Shown here piece after piece: positions 36,540-44,384 of a stretch of DNA of 64,000 nt; within the stretch, counting starts at the first letter, position 1, and every line of letters starts with the position of its first letter. This DNA is from Bin80 sp964291275. Lineage in GTDB: Bacteria > Bacteroidota > Rhodothermia > Rhodothermales > Bin80. Location of the stretch: assembly GCA_964291275.2 (NCBI GenBank), contig OZ219799.1:1612001-1676000 (forward strand). Reading direction: 5' to 3'. Both the position numbers and the translations under genes were made by a program. Below the pieces are notes generated by a model. It was not told the DNA's origin. It saw only the letters and a list, made by a program, of their open reading frames with translations, and did no database searches.

Positions 36540-37901
36540 CATAAGCGCTAACTTGTTATAAATAATTGTTGTAGTTTTCCCTGAATCAAAGGAACTTGAT
36601 CGGGATTTTTTATGAAGCGAACGGTTACGACGGCTCCGATTAGTGAGGATTGGAGTGTATTGCTTTCGTTTCTGCCCGAGAACTGGAAGGATTTAGCAGC
36701 GGATACGGGCGCATTGCGCGGACTTCGTAAGGATAAGTCTCCGGAGACGCTTCTGCGAACCCTCCTCATCCACTTGGGATGTGGGCACTCTCTACGTGAA
36801 ACTGTCGTACGGGCTCGTCAGGCAAATCTGGCCGATCTATCTGATGTAGCGCTCCTCAAGCGTCTACGCAAATCTCGGGACTGGCTTTATGCACTCTGCA
36901 AGGTGCTATTTGAGGAACATGGGATCATCACCTCCGGTGATCCGAAGCATCAGGTACGTGCGTTTGATGCCACGGTGATCTGCGAGCCTGGGCGGACTGG
37001 ATCGCAGTGGCGAATCCATTATAGCGTAGCGCTGCCTTCCTTTGGGTGCGATTTTTTCAAACTCACGCCGACCAAGGGAAAGGGAACCGGCGAATCATTG
37101 AAGCAATTTCCGGTTCATTCTGGGGATTATATTTTGGCAGACCGCGTCTATGCAACGGCCAGTGGCGTGCAATATGTGACGAGCTCTGGTGGGTATGTCA
37201 CCGTTCGTGTGAATACGGGTACGCTTCGTTTCAATACGAATCTCGACACGCCATTTGATCTGTTGCATGCGGTGGAGTCGATAACGCGCATCGGTGCGAT
37301 TGGGGAATGGAAGGTATTGGTCGGGTCGGATCCTCCGGTCCCTGGACGTATTTGCGTTCTTCGAAAAACAGAGGAGGCGGCCCAGAAAGCCTGTAAGAAA
37401 ATTCGCAAGGACGCCCAAAACCATGGAACAAAGCCCCTGGAACAAACGCTACGCTTTGCACGCTACGTCATTGTATTTACCACGTTTCCAGAAAACCAAT
37501 TTTCTGCATCGCAAGTGCTGGATTGGTATCGACTGCGGTGGCAGGTTGAACTCGTATTCAAACGATTCAAATCCCTGTCTCAATTTGGCCACCTACCGAA
37601 ATATGACCCAGAGAGTGCGAAGGCTTGGCTCTATGGAAAGCTCCTCGTAGCGCTGCTCACGGAAAAAATCGTTCGTCATACACGAACATTTTCCCCCTGG
37701 GGCTACCACATTCCAGAAGAGTCCTTGGAAAGACTTCAAGTTCGCCTTGAACCAAGTAACTCGGGCGATTGAGCCCCCCTGTGGTCTGGAGACCATGATC
37801 CAAGACTGGGAAACGATCTCGAAGGGACTCAAAGAATCTACCCGTAAAAGAAAAGTCCAGATTGAAAAATATTTTTTCAAACAAACAAGTTAGCGCTTAT
37901 G
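36540..37901 (+). mobile_element. IS4-family element copy 2, intact ends
   Basis: 1362 bp, with perfect terminal inverted repeats CATAAGCGCTAACTTGTT. It is flanked by the 11-bp direct repeat GGGGAAACCCG (36529-36539 and 37902-37912). The target was the terminal loop of domain VI of intron X. It is related to, but clearly diverged from, IS4 copy 1. Confidence 0.94.
36612..37772 (+). CDS. IS4-family transposase, copy 2
   Basis: 386 residues. The DDE core is HQVRAFDATVICEPG, YILADRVYAT and the YREK signature YRLRWQVELVFKRFK. After SPWGY the frame ends quickly, while the tail expected of the family (SPWKDFKFALNQVTRAIEP ... QIEKYFFKQTS) is encoded in the +1 frame up to about 37893. The same break occurs in IS4 copy 1. 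Either a +1 shift yields the full protein, or both copies come from a frameshifted ancestor. Confidence 0.9.
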   Translation: MKRTVTTAPISEDWSVLLSFLPENWKDLAADTGALRGLRKDKSPETLLRTLLIHLGCGHSLRETVVRARQANLADLSDVALLKRLRKSRDWLYALCKVLFEEHGIITSGDPKHQVRAFDATVICEPGRTGSQWRIHYSVALPSFGCDFFKLTPTKGKGTGESLKQFPVHSGDYILADRVYATASGVQYVTSSGGYVTVRVNTGTLRFNTNLDTPFDLLHAVESITRIGAIGEWKVLVGSDPPVPGRICVLRKTEEAAQKACKKIRKDAQNHGTKPLEQTLRFARYVIVFTTFPENQFSASQVLDWYRLRWQVELVFKRFKSLSQFGHLPKYDPESAKAWLYGKLLVALLTEKIVRHTRTFSPWGYHIPEESLERLQVRLEPSNSGD

Positions 37902-37923
37902 GGGGAAACCCGGGTCCCTACCG

Positions 37924-39801
37924 GTGTGCCAGGCATGATGAACAGCTTGAAGGTGAAAGTCCTTTATCCAGCCAGATGGCGGCGAAGGATTAGAGAAGCG
38001 CAAGGGCGTCGTCGTGAGGCGGGGTCTGAAGGCAGCGTGGATCAAACTTGCGACCTGATGAACAAGAACCGAATACGAGGCCTACCCGATCGGACGAGCG
38101 CGCCGGTTATCGCGAAGTCCGGGCCATCTATACGTCGGGGTGGTGCATTCGGCAGGTGTGCAAGGAAGGCGGTTCATCTTACCCTGGGAGGCCTGTGCGG
38201 TGTCCAGCGAAACTGGACTGCGCTTGTCGTAAGGCAAGTGATCACGGCACAGGAGTCAGCAGAGGGCATAGTAGTTGAGCGGATCAACGAAGGCCCGAAC
38301 AATGGATTGGAAAAGTAAGCCCGAACGCTCATGCGTACACAGCGGCAGAATAACCAGCTGGAGCTGGCCTTTACGTGGGATGATCCCGGTGAATCCGAGG
38401 GTACCCATGGTGAAGGGACCGAAGTATGCAAGGCGCCGACGGAGACTGAACTTCCGGCACAAACGCGGGGGCCGTCGATGGCGGCGGTAGTAGCATCCCG
38501 CAATATGGAGAGTGCGCTGGCACGTGTGCAGCGCAACAAGGGAGGCCCCGGGGTGGACGGGATGACGGTTAAGGAGTTGGGGGACCACCTACGGAGTCAT
38601 TGGGACGAGATCAAAGCACAACTCTTAGCAGGGACCTATACACCGCAGGCGGTACGGAAGGTGGAGATACCGAAGGCATCGGGCGGCAAGCGCATGCTCG
38701 GTGTGCCGACGGTCTTGGACCGCTGTATCCAGCAGGCGTTGTTGCAGGTATTGCAAGCGGAGTGGGATCCGACCTTTTCGGATAAGAGCTACGGATTTCG
38801 GCCCAATCGTTCGGCCCATCAGGCCATCGCCCGCGCCCAGCAGTACGCTGGGGAGGGATACAGCGTGGTGGTGGACCTTGATTTGGAGAAGTTTTTCGAT
38901 CGGGTCAACCATGACGTACTGATGGGATTGGTGGCGAGTCGGGTAACGGACCGGAGTATTCTTCGGCTAATCCGCGGATTATTGACGGCGGGTATGCTGG
39001 GGGATGGACTGGTGAGTCAGCGGGTGCAGGGAACGCCGCAGGGTGGCCCCCTCTCCCCGCTGCTGTCCAACCTGATGCTGGATATATTCGACAAGGAGTT
39101 GGAGAAGCGAGGCCATCGCTTTGTCCGCTATGCAGACGATGTGAACATATATGTACGTTCGCGTCGGGCAGGGGAGCGGGTAATGGCAAGCGCGGCCCAA
39201 TTTCTGATGCGACGATTACGGCTAAAGGTGAACGCGACCAAGAGTGCGGTTGGCGACATAGGTTCACGGACGTTCCTGGGATTCTGTTTTACCCGGGGGA
39301 AGGTGGCCCGTCGTCGGATCGCGCCGAAGTCGCTGGAACGTTTCCAGGAGCGTGTGCGCGCGCTAACGCGGCGTACACGTGGCGTAGGATTCCGGGGGTT
39401 AATCGTGGAGCTGTCGCGCTACCTTCGAGGCTGGCGTGGCTATTATGGCTATTGCGAGACCCCCTCGGTGCTTCGTCGAATGGACGGCTGGGTTCGTCGT
39501 CGTCTTAGGGCGTACCTATGGGAACAGTGGAAACACCGACGCCGTCGTTACCGCGCACTGCGGAAGCTTAAAGTTCGCCACGAGTTGGCGGCTAAGTTGG
39601 CTGGCAGTGGACGTGGCGCATGGCGACTCAGTTTATCGCCCGCACTCTGCTATGCGCTCCCGAACGCGCTCTTCGCTCAACTCGGACTGGTGCAGTTAGC
39701 CCCAGAACCGAACCGCTAATATCCATTGAACCGCCGTGTACGGACCCGTATGCACGGTGGTGTGGGAGGGAGGGGGCCGTGAGGCCCCTCCCTATCCCGA
39801 T
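37924..39801 (+). mobile_element. Group II intron Z, copy 1
   Basis: 1878 bp, from GTGTGCCAGG to CCCGAT. Domain V is around 39728-39762 (GAACCGCCGTGTACGGACCC ... GCACGGTGGTGTGG). Domain VI is GGGAGGGAGGGGGCC / GGCCCCTCCCTATCCC with a bulged A eight bases from the 3' end. It lies at the very tip of domain VI of intron X, four bases from X's own 3' end, and is directly followed by a second copy of the same length. Confidence 0.9.
38331..39719 (+). CDS. ltrA: Group II intron RT/maturase, Z copy 1
   Basis: 462 residues. RT motifs: NKGGPGVDGMTV, ASGGKRMLGVPTVLDR, SYGFRPNRSAHQAI, VVVDLDLEKFFDRVNHD, GTPQGGPLSPLLSNLMLD and the catalytic RYADDVNIYVRSRRAGERVM. The maturase/X domain follows (YLRGWRGYYGYCETPSVLRR), and no HNH endonuclease is present. 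Intact, so the intron is potentially splicing-competent. It would assist folding of its own intron and copy it into new sites. Confidence 0.94.
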   Translation: MRTQRQNNQLELAFTWDDPGESEGTHGEGTEVCKAPTETELPAQTRGPSMAAVVASRNMESALARVQRNKGGPGVDGMTVKELGDHLRSHWDEIKAQLLAGTYTPQAVRKVEIPKASGGKRMLGVPTVLDRCIQQALLQVLQAEWDPTFSDKSYGFRPNRSAHQAIARAQQYAGEGYSVVVDLDLEKFFDRVNHDVLMGLVASRVTDRSILRLIRGLLTAGMLGDGLVSQRVQGTPQGGPLSPLLSNLMLDIFDKELEKRGHRFVRYADDVNIYVRSRRAGERVMASAAQFLMRRLRLKVNATKSAVGDIGSRTFLGFCFTRGKVARRRIAPKSLERFQERVRALTRRTRGVGFRGLIVELSRYLRGWRGYYGYCETPSVLRRMDGWVRRRLRAYLWEQWKHRRRRYRALRKLKVRHELAAKLAGSGRGAWRLSLSPALCYALPNALFAQLGLVQLAPEPNR

Positions 39802-41679
39802 GTGTGCCAGGCATGATGAACAGCTTGAAGGTGAAAGTCCTTTATCCAGCCAGATGGCGGCGAAGGATTAGAGAAGCGCAAGGGCGTCGTCGTGAGGCGG
39901 GGTCTGAAGGCAGCGTGGATCAAACTTGCGACCTGATGAACAAGAACCGAATACGAGGCCTACCCGATCGGACGAGCGCGCCGGTTATCGCGAAGTCTGG
40001 GCCATCTATACGTCGGGGTGGTGCATTCGGCAGGTGTGCAAGGAAGGCGGTTCATCTTACCCTGGGAGGCCTGTGCGGTGTCCAGCAAAACTGGACTGCG
40101 CTTGTCGTAAGGCAAGTGATCGCGGCACAGGAGTCAGCAGAGGGCATAGTAGTTGAGTGGATCAACGAAGGCCCGAACAATGGATTGGAAAAGTAAGCCC
40201 GAACGCTCATGCGTACACAGCGGCAGAATAACCAGCTGGAGCTGGCCTTTACGTGGGAAGACCCCGGTGAATCCGAGGGTACCCATGGTGAAGGGACCGA
40301 AGTATGTAAGGCGCCGACGGAGACTGAACTTCCGGCACAAACGCGGGGGCCGTCAATGGCGGCGGTTGTAGCATCCCGCAATATGGAGAGCGCGCTGGCC
40401 CGAGTGCAGCGCAACAAGGGAGCCCCCGGGGTGGACGGGATGACGGTTAAGGAGTTGGGGGAACACCTACGGCGTCATTGGGACGAGATCAAAGCGCAAC
40501 TCTTAGCAGGGACCTATACACCGCAGGCGGTACGGAAGGTTGAGATACCGAAGGCATCGGGCGGCAAGCGCATGCTCGGAGTGCCGACGGTATTGGACCG
40601 CTGTATCCAGCAGGCGTTGTTGCAGGTATTGCAAGCGGAGTGGGATCCGACCTTTTCGGATATGAGCTACGGATGTCGGCCCAATCGTTCGGCCCATCAG
40701 GCCATCGCCCGCGCCCAGCAGTACGCTGGGGAGGGATACAGCTTGGTGGTGGACCTTGATTTGGAGAAGTTTTTCGATCGGGTCAACCACGACGTACTGA
40801 TGGGATTGGTGGCGAGTCGGGTAACGGACCGGCGTATTCTTCGGCTAATCCGCGGATTTTTGACGGCGGGTATGCTGGGGGATGGACTGGTGAGTCAGCG
40901 GGTGCAGGGAACGCCGCAGGGTGGCCTCCTATCCCCGCTGCTGTCCAACCTGATGCTGGATATTTTCGACAAGGAGTTGGAGAAGCGAGGCCATCGCTTT
41001 GTCCGCTATGCAGACGATGTGAACATATATGTACGTTCGCGTCGGGCAGGGGAGCGGGTAATGGCAAGCGCGGCCCAATTTCTGATGCGACGATTACGGC
41101 TAAAGGTGAACGCGACCAAGAGTGCGGTTGGCGACCTAGGTTCACGGACGTTCCTGGGATTCTGTTTTACCCGGGGCAAGGTGGCCCGTCGTCGGATCGC
41201 GCCGAAGTCGCTGGAACGTTTCCAGGAGCGTGTGCGCGCGCTAACGCGGCGTACACGTGGTGTAGGATTCCGGGGGTTACTCGTGGAGCTGTCGCGCTAC
41301 CTTCGAGGCTGGCGTGGCTATTATGGCTATTGCGAGACGCCCTCGGTGCTTCGTCGTATGGACGGCTGGGTTCGTCGTCGTCTTAGGGCGTACCTATGGG
41401 AACAGTGGAAACACCGCCGCCGTCGTTACCGGGCACTGCGGAAGCTGAAAGTTCGCCACGAGCTGGCGGCTAAGTTGGCTGGCAGTGGACGTGGCGCATG
41501 GCGACTCAGTTTATCGCCCGCACTCTGCTATGCGCTTCCGAACGCGCTCTTCGCTCAACCCGGACTGGTGTAGTTAGCCCCAGAACCGAACCGCTAATAT
41601 CCATTGAACCGCCGTGTACGGACCCGTATGCACGGTGGTGTGGGAGGGAGGGGGCCGCGAGGCCCCTCCCTATCCCGAT
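39802..41679 (+). mobile_element. Group II intron Z, copy 2, head to tail with copy 1
   Basis: 1878 bp with the same ends as copy 1 and only scattered substitutions. It starts directly after the GAT 3' end of copy 1, with no intervening exon. Four bases CGAT after its end (41680-41683) complete domain VI of intron X. Confidence 0.9.
40209..41573 (+). CDS. ltrA: Group II intron RT/maturase, Z copy 2
   Basis: 454 residues, eight shorter than copy 1 because CAG has become TAG near the end. Substitutions at conserved places include SYGCRPNRS (Phe to Cys) and GTPQGGLLSPLLSN (Pro to Leu). The catalytic RYADDVNIY is intact. It is probably still folded, but the changes in conserved RT blocks may lower activity. 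Confidence 0.93.
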   Translation: MRTQRQNNQLELAFTWEDPGESEGTHGEGTEVCKAPTETELPAQTRGPSMAAVVASRNMESALARVQRNKGAPGVDGMTVKELGEHLRRHWDEIKAQLLAGTYTPQAVRKVEIPKASGGKRMLGVPTVLDRCIQQALLQVLQAEWDPTFSDMSYGCRPNRSAHQAIARAQQYAGEGYSLVVDLDLEKFFDRVNHDVLMGLVASRVTDRRILRLIRGFLTAGMLGDGLVSQRVQGTPQGGLLSPLLSNLMLDIFDKELEKRGHRFVRYADDVNIYVRSRRAGERVMASAAQFLMRRLRLKVNATKSAVGDLGSRTFLGFCFTRGKVARRRIAPKSLERFQERVRALTRRTRGVGFRGLLVELSRYLRGWRGYYGYCETPSVLRRMDGWVRRRLRAYLWEQWKHRRRRYRALRKLKVRHELAAKLAGSGRGAWRLSLSPALCYALPNALFAQPGLV

Positions 41680-41840
41680 CGATAAGTCGCCGAAGGCCGC
41701 ACGTTCCTCAATCAACTTGTACGGCACAGCAACACCGCCACCCTGACCGAAGACGAGATCATCGGCAAGATGCATGCCAGAGCCAACACGCCTATTTGAC
41801 CCACGCAGATTACCTTGAACGACGCGCTGATTCGCCGGCT

Positions 41841-42101
41841 CTATTCACAATACACACACGAATAAGAAGGCCCGGTATTACAGCATTCGGATTCAGACCC
41901 ATCTTCCTCGCAATTGCCAGCGCACTCAACTGCGTACTGTTCTTCGCAGTACTTGCAATCATCGTCTTCTACTAATTCAAAAATGGGTCTCGGCACCTCC
42001 TCAACAGCTCCGATACCCGTTTTGGCTGGCAGGATGATGAGAAGGAAGACGGCTACTCCGCACGCCGCACCAGATAAAATGTACAGCAGTCTTTGCTTCA
42101 T
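41841..42101 (-). CDS. Small Cys-rich secreted or membrane-anchored peptide (1)
   Basis: 86 residues from ATG 42101 (MKQRLLYILSGAACGVAVFL), with an N-terminal hydrophobic segment followed by an acidic linker. The C-terminal domain has eight cysteines after the membrane segment: CKYCEEQ, VECAGNC, ESECC and SCVYC. It resembles no family I recognise. Disulfide-bonded exported peptides of this shape also occur at 61472 and 61708. The ISL3 copy 2 inserts 17 bp upstream of the start and has probably removed its promoter. Confidence 0.6.
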   Translation of the reverse strand: MKQRLLYILSGAACGVAVFLLIILPAKTGIGAVEEVPRPIFELVEDDDCKYCEEQYAVECAGNCEEDGSESECCNTGPSYSCVYCE

Positions 42102-42117
42102 GGTCACAAATAAATGA

Positions 42118-43524
42118 GGGTCTTGGGCCAATCTTGTGAAAACGCAATTTTCATTTCATTCTGGGGGAGAGGTCCAAGCCTCCGAGATGGAAGTAAATGG
42201 CGGTTGCAAATCGTTCATTATTTCGGAATCCGCGGGCGCGTACTTTGACTGTTTTTATTCGGCTGTTGATGCTTTCGGCCGGGCCATTGCTGACCTTGAG
42301 AATAATTGCATTGATGATTCCCCACAGGTGGTTTTTAATGGTTTTGGCGGCTTCCTTGACCGGCTCCAAGCGGCAGCGCATGGCCCAGGAAAGCCATCTT
42401 TTCCAGCCCTTGCGGGCCCAGGTGGGATGTACATAATGCCATAAATTTCGTGCCATCTCCTTGATGGCCCACGCCCGGGCGGTTTTCAACGAACTGTTCT
42501 TCAACGATTGAAACCGCGCTTTCTGCTTCTTGGACATATTTTCCCGGTTCGTTAGCCAGTCGTACTTACTTCCGGTGAGGGTCGTATCTCCTTCGGCGCG
42601 TAAAGCCTTGTGCTCTTGCCGACGCACTTTGTCCACGGCCTCCCCCAGATACTTCGCCACATGAAACCGGTCAAACGCAATCTTCTTCGCTGCATCAGCT
42701 ACACACGCCAAGGTGGCAGAGATGTAGGCGGGCCACATGTCCATGCTAACGCTCTCAATCCCCGCCAATTGTTCTGGTGTGAGACTTAAATACCAGCGCT
42801 TTAGCACCGCTTTCGTGCGTCCGATCCCCACATACAGGACCCTGCCTGCCTTTGCATCGGAAACGACCGTAACGTATTTATGTCGCTTACGGAAGGAGGT
42901 CTCATCCACGCAAATGTGCGGAATAATCTCCGTTTGTCTGCGCCGAAGTCCTCGCTCTACCGCGTGCTCCATGATCCTTGAAATCACTTTCCATCCCACG
43001 CCGAGCTGCCGCGATACTGCGGATACCCTCGCATCCCCAAGCCATCCAATTACCATCTCTTCAAAGTCAAAGGTGTGCCGGGAACTCGACGATGCCCAAG
43101 GAACCTGCACCGTCCGAACTCCACACGCTGGACACTTTACACGCGGAACCCGGGCAATCAACTCCGTACGATAGGTACAGGTATCTAAGTGCCGCCAGGA
43201 ACGTGCCTCGCGCAAATCATAAAAGGAACAAGCCGCCTTACACTTCGGACATGACAGCAATGATGTATCCGTGCAGATCACCGTTACCCGCCGTACCCGA
43301 TCCTTATCATCATAACGATCCTCTGAAATCTCCCAAGGCGATTCAAGCCCTATACTCCTATGGATACTCGCCTCATCCTTTTTCATTGTATTCGCATCTG
43401 TTTCAAGTGAAATTTTCCCCAGAATAACAACCAAAAATAGAGCACATAAACACTACTGTCATGACCACCTTATACCGAATTTTCCTGAATTTACAGATCT
43501 CGTCATAATATTGGGTGAAGGGCC
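42118..43524 (-). mobile_element. ISL3-family element, copy 2, no target duplication
   Basis: 1407 bp with the same ends as copy 1, but the flanks differ (ATAAATGA on the left, CCGGGATT on the right). This implies that a rearrangement, for instance recombination with another copy, has replaced one side since insertion. The left side is the Cys-rich peptide locus, the right side the middle of a subtilase gene. Confidence 0.92.
42151..43434 (-). CDS. ISL3-family transposase, copy 2
   Basis: 427 residues, intact, differing from copy 1 at only a few positions (for example IGLESPWEI, VKCPACGVRTV and GDARVSAVSRQ). It keeps the zinc-finger cysteines and the DDE residues in VDETSFRKRHKY, SMDMWPAYI and GPAESINSRIK. 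Near-identity shows recent amplification. Confidence 0.95.
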   Translation of the reverse strand: MVVILGKISLETDANTMKKDEASIHRSIGLESPWEISEDRYDDKDRVRRVTVICTDTSLLSCPKCKAACSFYDLREARSWRHLDTCTYRTELIARVPRVKCPACGVRTVQVPWASSSSRHTFDFEEMVIGWLGDARVSAVSRQLGVGWKVISRIMEHAVERGLRRRQTEIIPHICVDETSFRKRHKYVTVVSDAKAGRVLYVGIGRTKAVLKRWYLSLTPEQLAGIESVSMDMWPAYISATLACVADAAKKIAFDRFHVAKYLGEAVDKVRRQEHKALRAEGDTTLTGSKYDWLTNRENMSKKQKARFQSLKNSSLKTARAWAIKEMARNLWHYVHPTWARKGWKRWLSWAMRCRLEPVKEAAKTIKNHLWGIINAIILKVSNGPAESINSRIKTVKVRARGFRNNERFATAIYFHLGGLDLSPRMK

Positions 43525-44074
43525 CCGGGATTATGTGGCGCGGTTCCTTGGCTATGGTCGACCTGAGTTCGCCCGGGTATTCACGGGCTCAAAGCAGCGC
43601 GTGACAGTCCTTGGATTCGGGGCAATAGACGATGGAGAGGCGATGAAGTTTGCCATGCCGCTGCCGCCGAGTCTGTCCGGCATCAACGAAAAAAGGCGCG
43701 TGATTATCACTTTGGCGTGGTTCTCTCCGGTCAACAGCCGCCGACAGAAATACCGCGTGGCTCATCTTTGGTTTAACAGGCCGAAAAACATCGAATGCGA
43801 ATAGCGTATCTGTGCCGATCACCGTGCTGCGCAACGAGGGACGATTCAGCACGAGATATTCGAGGGGAGCAATGCGTTCACCGTTCAAGATGGTCAAAAG
43901 ATGATCGTCAAGGTCAACTGTCGCAAGGATGCCGATGACACACCCCTGCCTGTTCGGTTTGGCTTGGCGGTAACCCTGGAAATTGCGAAGCCATTACTGT
44001 TCCCCATTTCGATCTATGAGGAGGTCCGCGAGCGAATTTCTGTGCGTGTTCGGGCTGCTGCGAATACGATGTGA
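43525..44074 (+). pseudogene. S8 subtilase-like protease of a defence-type pair, 3' remnant
   Basis: The frame runs RDYVARFLGYGRPEFARVF, VTVLGFGAIDDGEAMKF, PLPPSLSGINEKRRVIITLA and RQKYRVAHLWF. It then meets a TAG at 43802 and continues in the same frame: RAAQRGTIQHEIFEGSNAF, MIVKVNCRKDADD, PVRFGLAVTLEIAKP, ending at 44074. This is the C-terminal beta-rich region I associate with S8 peptidases paired with an AAA ATPase in defence islands. The catalytic domain and ATPase partner are gone, cut off by ISL3 copy 2. Confidence 0.65.
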
Positions 44075-44384
44075 CCACGCAGTGAGTGAGCAGGGTGGCA
44101 TGGTGTGTTAAGCGGTTACAGAAGTGCTAAACGCAAATCTTTCTGGCGTTGGTCAAATGTCACCGACTTTGGTATCATGCCTTGGCTCGCAGGCTCGAGC
44201 ACTATCAATGAACCCGCGAATCGTTACCTTGAAACCTCACGACGCGCTCCCTTTTAATTAACTAATATTGCGCATCCCCGAAGAGGGGCTCTTTGACCTT
44301 GATAAAGCATCGTAATTCAGATTAACGGAGGAATGATTCTCGTTGGAGAAATATTGATTGCTGCGGAATACCATATACCATAAA
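44075..44384. other. Intergenic stretch, about 310 bp, nothing recognised
   Basis: Lies between the subtilase remnant and propeller C. It presumably holds the propeller promoter; AGGAGG-like GGAGGAATG occurs at about 44327 but is not followed by a long frame. Confidence 0.35.

Larger units (their letters stand above)
26551..41683 (+). mobile_element. Group II intron X, shattered by nested insertions
   Basis: The 5' end is GTGCGCC at 26551 (consensus GUGYG), with domain I features to 27107 (for example GTAGCGGGTGAAAGTCCCG). The intron continues at 31473-31483 and from 34704, where the GAGGGCATAGTAG box resembles that upstream of the RT in intron Z. Domain V is at 36483-36516 (GAGCCGGATGCGTTAACGCG...TGGATCTGT). 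Domain VI is 36517-36539 joined to 37913-37923 and closes with CTACCG plus CGAT at 41680-41683, which places the bulged A eight bases from the 3' end. No RT is recognisable; a short frame at 34906 may be its start. Inserts: IS4-1, intron Y, an IS110-type element, IS4-2, introns Z1 and Z2. Confidence 0.7.

Noticed and set aside
37899..41690. Duplicated block as a simple segmental duplication
   Set aside because: The repeat unit coincides exactly with group II intron ends and domains V-VI, so intron insertion or amplification explains it better.
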